From JAMQPK01 sp963761975 (GTDB lineage Bacteria > Acidobacteriota > Vicinamibacteria > Vicinamibacterales > JAMQPK01): a DNA stretch of 64,000 nt. The first letter of the stretch is position 1. Each line of letters starts with the position of its first letter. Both the position numbers and the translations under genes were made by a program. Of the stretch, positions 55,301 through 62,348 are shown in pieces. The DNA is taken from positions 2,232,001-2,296,000 of the forward strand of contig CAVXIR010000002.1 of the NCBI GenBank assembly GCA_963761975.1, written 5' to 3'. The notes below the pieces were generated by a model. That model was given only the letters and a program-made list of their open reading frames with translations, had not been told where the DNA came from and did no database searches.

Positions 55301-55493
55301 GCCTTTGTATGTGCTCGAGATTGCCCGATTACTGGATCGACTTGGTGACAACGCGGCAGCGCTGAAGGAATACGAACGATTTCTGGGATTGTGGAAGCGC
55401 GCCGATCCGGATTTGCCCGAGTTCGACGAAGCACGGCGCGCGGTCGCGCGGCTGTCAGGTCTGACTAAGGCCGGTCTGTCACGGTCCGGCTGA
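52346..55493 (+). pseudogene. Receptor-type Ser/Thr kinase with TolB-like and TPR domains, three frameshifts
   Basis: About 1047 residues when repaired. The N-terminal module (WPRVKELFHDALEREPAERA), kinase motifs (GAGGMGEVY, HRDLKSAN, DFGLARRH), one membrane helix (TVAIVLAILVFVSYRVL), TolB-like domain and TPR region parallel the intact 49216 gene. Frame breaks: one extra T in the run at 53022-53025 (repair gives D-L-S-E-S-R-E-S-L-T), one missing G at 53194-53195 (repair gives T-G-F-E-L-C-G-A-I-L-H-E), and one extra C at 53591-53592 (repair gives D-V-Q-W-L-S-Q-G-I-P). All lie in homopolymer runs and the frame then continues cleanly, so sequencing error is likely. It lies third in the sigma factor, kinase, kinase cluster. 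Catalytic residues are intact. Confidence 0.85.
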
Positions 55494-55503
55494 AGCCGGA
55501 CAC
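55481..55503 (-). repeat. Dispersed palindrome, tccgg...ccgga family (copy 6)
   Basis: acggtccggctgaagccgga lies at the end of the third kinase gene and contains its stop codon (ggc tga). It lacks the full tacgta flank. Confidence 0.75.
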
Positions 55504-55548
55504 AGTCCTCGTGATCTCCTATCACGGTTTTCAGAATGCTGTAGTCCG

Positions 55549-55690
55549 CTGGTTCCGCGTTCCTGTTCCAGCGGTTCCACGTTCGCGGTGGGCGGCGGAT
55601 TCAGCCCGCCATCTTTTTCTAGGTAAAGCGCGCATGGTCATCGTGGCGCCACCGCGAACGGGGAACGTGGAACAGGAACCCGTGGAACCA
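55549..55690. repeat. ggttccacgttcgcgg long inverted repeat
   Basis: The left words gttcctgttccagcggttcc and cacgttcgcggtgg are matched in reverse by ccaccgcgaacgggg and aacgtggaacaggaac about 90 bases later. The arms can fold around a central gcggattcagcccgcc mini-palindrome. Confidence 0.65.
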
Positions 55691-55694
55691 GTGA

Positions 55695-55738
55695 GGTTTT
55701 TCACAACGCCCTTGTGTAATACAGCGTTGTGAAAAACC
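55695..55738. promoter_or_regulatory. Perfect 14-base hairpin
   Basis: Arms ggtttttcacaacg (55695-55708) and cgttgtgaaaaacc (55725-55738) are exact reverse complements around a 16-base loop. It could be a terminator, an RNA element or a protein-binding site upstream of the PEGA gene. Confidence 0.55.
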
Positions 55739-55792
55739 GTCTAATCTCCTGTTACCTGTCCTTCTTGAGATGTATCATCGGAATAGGGAACG

Positions 55793-56545
55793 ATGCGGTT
55801 GACCTGGCTCTTCGTGATACTCGCGCTGGCGGTGCCGGCGACAACATTCGCACAGAAGGCTGACCCCCCTCCGCGATGGACGATCAGCCCCCGCAGTGGA
55901 CCTGCGTCTGAAGGCTGGCCGCGCGATCCGGTGCCCAGATTTACGATTCCGCCGCGCGGACGTGTCGGACTGCCGCTCCCGCAGATCGGCCTGTCATTGC
56001 CGCAGCAGGGCTTGCCGCCAGACGGATGGCATCAGCCTCGGGTTGATCTCCGGGGCCAGGGTCGTCACCATCGGCGTGACGTGTTCACGCCGTGGCCGGC
56101 GGTGGTGTATGTCGTGCCGCCATACTATGCGCCGCTTCCCGAGCCAGAACCGATTCGGGTGCCGGCCGTCGAACAGCCACCACCGACGGGGCGGCTCATC
56201 CTCGATCCACAGCCAGAAAGTGCGCAGGTCTTCGTCGACGGGTACTACGCCGGCATTCCCGAAGACTTCGGCGCCGCGCAGGGAGGCGGCGTCCTCGAAG
56301 CAGGGCAGCATCGAATCGACGTGAGTGCGCCTGGCTATGAATCGCTGAGCATCGACGTGAGGATCGCTCCCACTCAATCGGTCACCTACCGCGGCACGCT
56401 GAAGCGAATCCCACCGCCCGCGGCGAAAAGCGCACCGATGACGTTCTACCTGATTCCAGGTTGCTACATGGGGAATGTTCCTCCCAAGGACGCACGGTTA
56501 CCGGCGACCTGCGATTTGAGCCGCGTCGTCGAGTTTAAGTATTAA
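55793..56545 (+). CDS. Secreted PEGA-domain protein
   Basis: 250 residues with a signal peptide (MRLTWLFVILALAVPATTF). A long Pro/Arg/Gly-rich low-complexity segment (about 25-115) leads to a PEGA domain: PTGRLILDPQPESAQVFVDG, GGVLEAGQHRIDVSAPGYES and VTYRGTLKRI. PEGA domains are small beta-sandwiches with a carboxypeptidase-regulatory-like fold found in cell-surface and S-layer-associated proteins. The C-terminal CYMGNVPPKDARLPATCDLS contains two cysteines that could form a disulfide. It precedes the second DUF1592 module by 33 bases and may be its first gene. The GC-rich linker makes overlapping frames look open. Confidence 0.82.
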   Translation: MRLTWLFVILALAVPATTFAQKADPPPRWTISPRSGPASEGWPRDPVPRFTIPPRGRVGLPLPQIGLSLPQQGLPPDGWHQPRVDLRGQGRHHRRDVFTPWPAVVYVVPPYYAPLPEPEPIRVPAVEQPPPTGRLILDPQPESAQVFVDGYYAGIPEDFGAAQGGGVLEAGQHRIDVSAPGYESLSIDVRIAPTQSVTYRGTLKRIPPPAAKSAPMTFYLIPGCYMGNVPPKDARLPATCDLSRVVEFKY

Positions 56546-56578
56546 AATCTCACCATCATCAGAAAAGCCCTGTTCCCG

Positions 56579-59000
56579 GTGCTCGTTGGCGTCGTGGCGA
56601 TCAGGTTGTCAGTATCGGTCTACCCTCAACAGCAAGTCGCTGCTCCAGAATCACCGGCATCTCAGCAGGCTGTCGTCACGCGCTACTGCATCACGTGTCA
56701 TAACGAACGATCCAGGATTGGCGAGTTGTCGCTGGAGAAGGCCGACATCGCGAACGTTGGCGCGAATGCCGAGCTCTGGGAGAAAGTCGTCCAGAAGCTG
56801 CACGGCAATCTGATGCCGCCACCCGGCCGTCCCCGCCCCGACGAGGCGTCCTTCACAAGTTTGGTTGCCTATCTTGAGTCCTCACTCGATCGGGCTGCCG
56901 AACTCAATCCCAATCCGGGACGCACTGAAGCACTCCATCGATTGAATCGCGCGGAGTATCGCAACACCGTTCGCGATCTCCTGTCGCTCGACATCGATGT
57001 CGGCTCGATGCTACCGGCCGACGATGTGAGTTACGGGTTCGACAACATTGCCGGCGTGCAGCGGATGTCGCCGACGCTGATGGAGCGCTACCTTGCCGCC
57101 GCGCAGAAAATCAGCGCGGTAGCGGTCGGTGCCTCGTCGCGCACGGCGACCACTGAGACGTTCCTTGTACCGTCCGATCTGCGGCAAGACGATCGCCTCG
57201 AGGGGCTCCCGTTCGGGTCGCGCGGCGGCACGGTGATCAACCACAACTTTCCGCGCGACGGCGTTTACAGCGTGCGCGTCCAGTTGACGCGGTACCTCGG
57301 CGCCAGCTTCGATGAGATTCCGTCGTTCGACCAGCCCCAGCGGCTCGAGCTGAGCCTCGACGGGACGCCTGTTCACGTCTTCGAGCTCAAAACTCCGACG
57401 AAGGAAGGCGGCGGGTACTCAGGTCCGAACCGGCGCGGGCTCGACGCCGAATGGCAGGTCCGGTTCCCCGCCAAAGCCGGACCGCGTGACGTCGCACTGA
57501 CGTTCCTGAACCGGACACCCGCGCTGCTCGAGAATCTGCTCGAGCCGTTTGAAAAACCGACGCCGGGTGGTCCGAACGGGTACTACACGACACAGAAGGG
57601 CGCGTACCTGCGCAGTATCGAGATCAGTGGACCGTACGAAGCAAGTGGGTCCGGCGACACTCCCAGTCGCCGGCAAATTTTCGTGTGCCGGCCAAAGAGC
57701 GCCGATTCCAAGGAACAGATGGGCTGCGCGAAGAAGATTCTCCTGACGCTCGCCCGTCGCGCATTCAGACGGCCGGTCACCGATGCGGATATCGGCACCG
57801 TGCTGGCTCTGTACGAGGAGGGGCGAGCGGCCCGCGATTTCGAGCTCGGCATCGAGCGGGCAGTTGAAGGATTGCTGGTCAGCCCCGAGTTCCTCTATCG
57901 CGTCGAACGCGAGCCCGGGGATGCCGGGTCTAAAGCAGGACCCGGCCTACATGAGCCGGCAAGCCCCAGCCTATCGCATCACCGATCTCGAGTTGGCTTC
58001 TCGCCTGTCGTTCTTTCTCTGGAGCAGTATTCCTGATGACGCGCTGCTCGACGCGGCCTCGTCTGGCAAATTGCGGAACCCTGCGGTGCTCGAGCAGCAG
58101 GTTCGACGCATGTTGGCTGATCCCAGGGCCGATGCGCTCGTGACGAATTTCGTGGGGCAGTGGCTGTTCCTGAGAAACCTTCCAACCCTGCTGCCCGATC
58201 CGAAGCGCGAGCTCGACTTCGACGAAGATCTGCGCCAGGGTTTCAGGCGCGAAACAGAGCTCTTCGCCGGCAGCATCCTTAGAGAAGATCGCAGCGCGCT
58301 GGAGCTGCTGACGGCGAACTACACGTTCGTGAACGAACGGCTCGCGAAGCACTATGGCATTCCGCACATTCGCGGCGCGCACTTCCGGCGCGTCGAGCGT
58401 GACGACGAGAGACGCCGCGGCATCCTCGGCCACGGCAGCGTCCTCGCGGTGACGTCCTACCCGCATCGCACGTCGCCGGTCGTGCGCGGCAAGTGGATTC
58501 TGGAGAATCTTCTCGGTACGCCGGTGCCGCCTCCGCCGCCGGAAACGCCGGCGCTGGTAGAGAAGCCAAACCCGGCCGATGAGGCGGCTTCGATGCGTGA
58601 GCGTATCGCTCGGCATCGCGCCAATCCGGCATGCGCAGGCTGCCACGCGATGATGGATCCGCTCGGGTTGTCGCTCGAGAACTTCGACATGGTGGGGCGT
58701 TGGCGCGACGTAGACGAGGCGCTCGTCCCGATTGACTCGTCCGGAGCGCTGCCCGACGGCACGACGTTCGAAGGACCGGCTGGACTGCGGGCGATCCTGC
58801 TGAACCATCCCGATCGGTTCGTCAGGACCCTCACCGAGAAAATGCTGATCTATGCACTTGGGCGCGGCCTGGAGCATTACGACATGCCTGCAGTACGCGC
58901 AATTACGCGCGAGGCCGCCAGGCAGAACTACCGGGCCTCGTCTCTCGTCGTAGGAATCGTCAAGAGTCGTGCATTTCAGATGCGGAGGCGGCAGTCATGA
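56579..59000 (+). pseudogene. DUF1592-family c-type cytochrome (module 2), single frameshift
   Basis: About 807 residues when repaired. Heme motif CITCH near residue 37, DUF1587-like LNRAEYRNTVRDLLSLDI, DUF1595-like ARRAFRRPVTDAD, DUF1592 (DLELASRLSFFLWSSIPDD), DUF1588 with CAGCHAMMDPLG and a C-terminal DUF1585 part (EKMLIYALGRGLEHYD). The frame breaks between 57914 and 57943; one extra base there joins the halves before YRITDLELAS. The annotated GTG start gives a truncated signal peptide. Upstream in-frame codons read I-I-R-K-A-L-F-P-V-L with an ATC where ATG would be expected, so the true start is uncertain. The stop overlaps the DUF1552 start by four bases. It is a paralogue of 2678-5185. 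Confidence 0.85.
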
Positions 59001-60376
59001 TCATCACGAAAATGGCACTACCGCGGCGGACGTTTCTTCGCGGCATCGGCGCCACGTTTGCTCTGCCGCTTCTCGATGCGATGGTGCCCGCGTTTTCGGC
59101 AACCGTCAAAAGCGCCGCGAAACCAGTGTGCCGGATCGGGTTCATCTATGTGCCGAACGGCGTGGCGATGAACGACAGCCTCAACTACTGGACGCCGAAG
59201 GGCTCGGGCTCGGGGTTCGAGTTCTCGCCGATTCTCGCGCCACTGGCTCCGTACCGCGATCGTCTGACCATCGTCAGCGGGCTTGCGCAGAAGCAAGGCG
59301 AGTCGTTGGGCGACGGCAACGGCGAGCACACACGCGCCTGCGCCACGTGGCTGGCCGGGGTGCATCCGAAAAAGACGGAGGGAGCGGACATCAGATTGAC
59401 GACGACCGCCGATCAGATTGCGGCGGTTCAGCTCGGCAAAGAGACGGTGCTGCCGTCAATGGAGATGATCGCTTCTGAGATCGATCTGGTGCTCGGCGGC
59501 CAGTGCGAGGCTGGCTACAGTTGCGCCTACATGAACACGGTGTCGTGGCAGTCGCCAACGACGCCGCTGCCCGTCGAGAACAATCCGAGCGTCGTGTTCG
59601 ATCGGCTGTTCGGTGAAGGCGGTAATCCGGAAGAGCGGCTCGATCGGATGAAACGGAAGCGCAGTCTGCTCGATCGCGTCAACAGCGATCTCGCGCGGCT
59701 TCAAACGTCCCTGGGCCCTGGCGATCGGCTGAGGATCGCCGAATATCTTGATGCGGTTCGCGAAGTCGAGCGGCGCATTCAAATGGCGGAAGCGCAGAAC
59801 AGCAACTCGACGCTGCCGGTCCCCAATCGTCCAATCGGTATCCCTGCACAATACAACGATCATTTGAAGCTTCTGTACGACCTGCAATGGCTGGCCTATC
59901 AAGGCGACCTGACTCGCGTCTTCTCGCTCATGTACGGTCGCGAGCTCAACAGCAGGAACTATCCCGAGATTGGCATCTCTGAACCGCATCACGGGCTGTC
60001 CCATCACGGCGACAGGCCGGAGCAGATCGAAAAGTTCTCGCGGCTCAACACGTATCAGGTGGAGCTGTTCGGATACTTCCTCAATAAGCTCCGCTCAACC
60101 CCCGATGGCGATGGCAACCTGCTGGACCACACCATCCTTCTCTACGGCGGCGCCATGAGCAATCCGAATGTTCATCTGCACGTGAATCTGCCGCTGGTCG
60201 TCGCGGGCGGAGGAGCCGGACGCCTGAAGGGCGGCCGCCATCTGATGTTCGATCCCGCGAACAACGTCCCGATGACGAACCTCCTGGTCAGTTTGCTCGA
60301 CAAGGCGGAAGTGCCAGTGGAGAAACTCGGCGACAGCACTGGAAGAATCGATCTCGACGGGCTGAGCGGCATCTGA
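58997..60376 (+). CDS. Tat-exported DUF1552 protein (module 2)
   Basis: A 459-residue paralogue of 5236-6564. The N-terminal twin-arginine signal (PRRTFLRGIGATFALPLLD) is near-identical to the first copy. The shared core includes IYVPNGVAMND, ERLDRMKRKRSLLDRVNSDL, EPHHGLSHHGDRPEQIEKF and LLDHTILLYGGAMSNPN, with the same HH...SHH pattern that could bind a metal or phosphate. The stop overlaps the ankyrin start by one base (TGATG), so the three genes are translationally coupled. The order here is DUF1592, DUF1552, ankyrin, whereas the first copy has ankyrin first. The family function is unknown. Confidence 0.92.
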   Translation: MIITKMALPRRTFLRGIGATFALPLLDAMVPAFSATVKSAAKPVCRIGFIYVPNGVAMNDSLNYWTPKGSGSGFEFSPILAPLAPYRDRLTIVSGLAQKQGESLGDGNGEHTRACATWLAGVHPKKTEGADIRLTTTADQIAAVQLGKETVLPSMEMIASEIDLVLGGQCEAGYSCAYMNTVSWQSPTTPLPVENNPSVVFDRLFGEGGNPEERLDRMKRKRSLLDRVNSDLARLQTSLGPGDRLRIAEYLDAVREVERRIQMAEAQNSNSTLPVPNRPIGIPAQYNDHLKLLYDLQWLAYQGDLTRVFSLMYGRELNSRNYPEIGISEPHHGLSHHGDRPEQIEKFSRLNTYQVELFGYFLNKLRSTPDGDGNLLDHTILLYGGAMSNPNVHLHVNLPLVVAGGGAGRLKGGRHLMFDPANNVPMTNLLVSLLDKAEVPVEKLGDSTGRIDLDGLSGI

Positions 60377-61881
60377 TGACGAGGCGTAAGAGTTGGCGAG
60401 TCGAGATGATGCTCATGTCAGCGACGATGCTGGCCATGTCGGCGCTCGTCTCGGGCGCCGGGGCGTCGCCGGTTGTCGACGCCGTCAAGGACGGAAAGAT
60501 CGAGACCGTCCGCACGCTGCTTGCAAAACGCGCGGATCCGAATGCGGCCGAAGCCGACGGCACGACGGCGCTGCATTGGGCGGCTCACTTCGACAATCTC
60601 GTTGCCGCCGATTTGTTGATCAAATCGGGTGCGAACGCCGGCGCAGCGAACCGCTATGGGGCAACGCCCTTATGGCTCGCCTGCATCAACGGAAGCGCGG
60701 CGATGATCGAACGGCTACTGAGCGCGGGTGCCGATCCGAACACGACGATGCCCGAGGGCGACACGGCGCTGATGACAGCGGCCCGTACCGGGAACGCGGC
60801 AGCGGTGCGCGCGCTGCTCGTGCGCGGAGCGCGAGTCGACGCGAGAGAAAACTGGAAGGGACAGACCGCGCTCATGTGGGCGGCCGCTGGTGACAACGCG
60901 GCCGCTGTCGAAGCGCTCGTCGAGGCCGGTGCAGATGTGCGTGCGCGCACCAAATATCAAAAGGGACAGCTGTTCCAGACGGGCGGATTCGGGCGCCGCG
61001 CCGAACGCAACTCTGACGTCACGAAACAGTCAGGTTTTACCGCGCTGCACTTTGCGGTACGCGCCGGAGCACTGGATGCGATCAAGGTGCTGCTGAAATC
61101 GGGCGCAACGCTGCACGACACGACGTCAGATGGCGCCGGGGTGCTCGTGATGGCTATTGCCAGCACGCACTTCGAGCTCGCGGATTGGCTGCTCGAGCAG
61201 GGGGCCGACCCGAACGCGGCGGACCAGGGTTGGACGCCACTCCATCAGATCGCGTACACACGCAGGCCAAACACGGGCGTCAACAATCCTGGTCTCGTCC
61301 CGAGAGACAGGCTCGACAGCCTCACCCTTGCACGCAAACTGATCGCGCGCGGCGCCGATCCGAGCAAAGCGGCCACCAAAAACCCTGATGTCACGAGCGT
61401 CGGGCGCAAAAGGTTGACCGAAGAAGGTGCGACGCCGTTCTGGGTGGCGGCGCAGACGCTCGATCTGCCCTATATGCGTCTGCTCGCGGAACATGGCGCC
61501 GACCTGCTGCGCGCCAATGCGACGGGTGATACGCCGCTGCTCGCGGCCTCGGGCCTCGTGATCGAAAAGCCGGGCGAGAGTCCCGGCACTCCTGAAGAAG
61601 TCGCTGCGGCCATCAAGTTCTGCCTGGATCGTGGCGCCGACGCGACCACGGTCGATCACGATGGCAACACGGCGCTTCACGGCGTTGCCGTGTGGGGCGC
61701 CAACGAGGCCGTCGAGATGCTGGTCGCTTCTGGCGCGCGGCTCGACGTGAAAAACAAGAAAGGACAGACGCCCTGGCGCATCGCCGAGGGCGCCGTGTTC
61801 GAAGACGCCGTTCTTGCCCAGCCACAGACTGCCGCACTGCTGCGCAAGCTGATGGAGGCGCGAGGGCTTACAGTCGAATAA
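60376..61881 (+). CDS. Secreted ankyrin-repeat protein (module 2)
   Basis: 501 residues with a signal peptide (MLMSATMLAMSALVSGAGAS). Ankyrin repeats fill the rest: TTALHWAAHFDNLVAADLLI, ATPLWLACINGSAAMIERLL, QTALMWAAAGDNAAAVEALV, GFTALHFAVRAGALDAIKVL and others, about eleven in all. It matches the ankyrin protein at 1008-2681 in repeat wording and in the C-terminal TAALLRKL. It overlaps the DUF1552 stop by one base. No enzymatic motif is visible, so it is probably a binding partner of the cytochrome or the DUF1552 protein. It is the last gene of the operon, and agattgg words follow. Confidence 0.9.
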   Translation: MTRRKSWRVEMMLMSATMLAMSALVSGAGASPVVDAVKDGKIETVRTLLAKRADPNAAEADGTTALHWAAHFDNLVAADLLIKSGANAGAANRYGATPLWLACINGSAAMIERLLSAGADPNTTMPEGDTALMTAARTGNAAAVRALLVRGARVDARENWKGQTALMWAAAGDNAAAVEALVEAGADVRARTKYQKGQLFQTGGFGRRAERNSDVTKQSGFTALHFAVRAGALDAIKVLLKSGATLHDTTSDGAGVLVMAIASTHFELADWLLEQGADPNAADQGWTPLHQIAYTRRPNTGVNNPGLVPRDRLDSLTLARKLIARGADPSKAATKNPDVTSVGRKRLTEEGATPFWVAAQTLDLPYMRLLAEHGADLLRANATGDTPLLAASGLVIEKPGESPGTPEEVAAAIKFCLDRGADATTVDHDGNTALHGVAVWGANEAVEMLVASGARLDVKNKKGQTPWRIAEGAVFEDAVLAQPQTAALLRKLMEARGLTVE

Positions 61882-61887
61882 CCTGCA

Positions 61888-61950
61888 TCCGCAGATTGGC
61901 AGATTGGCAGATTGAATCTACCAATCTCGCAATCTACCAATCTACCCATT
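61888..61950. repeat. agattggc / aatctacc inverted words
   Basis: Three copies of agattggc are followed by reverse-sense caatct words (gaatctaccaatctcgcaat), able to fold back. It lies between the ankyrin gene and the PadR gene, with no T-run. Confidence 0.75.
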
Positions 61951-62013
61951 CTGCCAGCCCTTGCACTTCGACAGGACAATCGGATAGGCTCCTGTAGAAG
62001 CAGAAGGAAAAAC

Positions 62014-62343
62014 ATGGGCAGTCGCATCGACCTTCCGCAGGGCACGCTCGAAATTCTGATTCTGAAAACTCTCGCACTCGAACCTCAGCACGGCTGGGCG
62101 GTGTGCGAGCGAATCAAGCAGATTTCCAATGACGTCGTCATGGTGCAGCAGGGCTCTTTGTATCCTGCCCTGCATCGTCTCGAGCGTAAAGGCTGGATCA
62201 AGGCGCGTTGGGGTGTGTCGGACAACAACCGGCGCGCAAAGTACTACGAGCTGACGCGCAGCGGACGAAAGCAGCTGGAGCAGGACGCGGCTGCCTGGCG
62301 CAAGCTGTCGTTCGCCGTCGGGCAGATTCTCGACATGGGGTAG
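62014..62343 (+). CDS. PadR-family transcriptional regulator
   Basis: 109 residues with the PadR winged helix: LPQGTLEILILKTLALEPQHG, AVCERIKQISNDVVMVQQGS, LYPALHRLERKGWIKARWG and YYELTRSGRKQLEQD. PadR repressors control stress and membrane-transport genes. In acidobacteria a PadR gene very often precedes an ADOP permease, as here (the permease starts 5 bases after the stop). The start at 62014 has agaaggaa before it and the family N-terminus; the 34-residue longer frame covers agattgg repeats and is rejected. Its effector is unknown and no clear operator is visible in the spacer. Confidence 0.93.
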   Translation: MGSRIDLPQGTLEILILKTLALEPQHGWAVCERIKQISNDVVMVQQGSLYPALHRLERKGWIKARWGVSDNNRRAKYYELTRSGRKQLEQDAAAWRKLSFAVGQILDMG

Positions 62344-62348
62344 CGGAC

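Larger units (their letters stand above)
55494..55792 (+). other. 299-base spacer with two inverted repeats
   Basis: No gene is visible. It holds cgttcc/ggaacg inverted words (about 55549-55690), a 14-base perfect hairpin (55695-55738), and probably the promoter of the PEGA gene, whose start follows aataggga. Confidence 0.6.
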
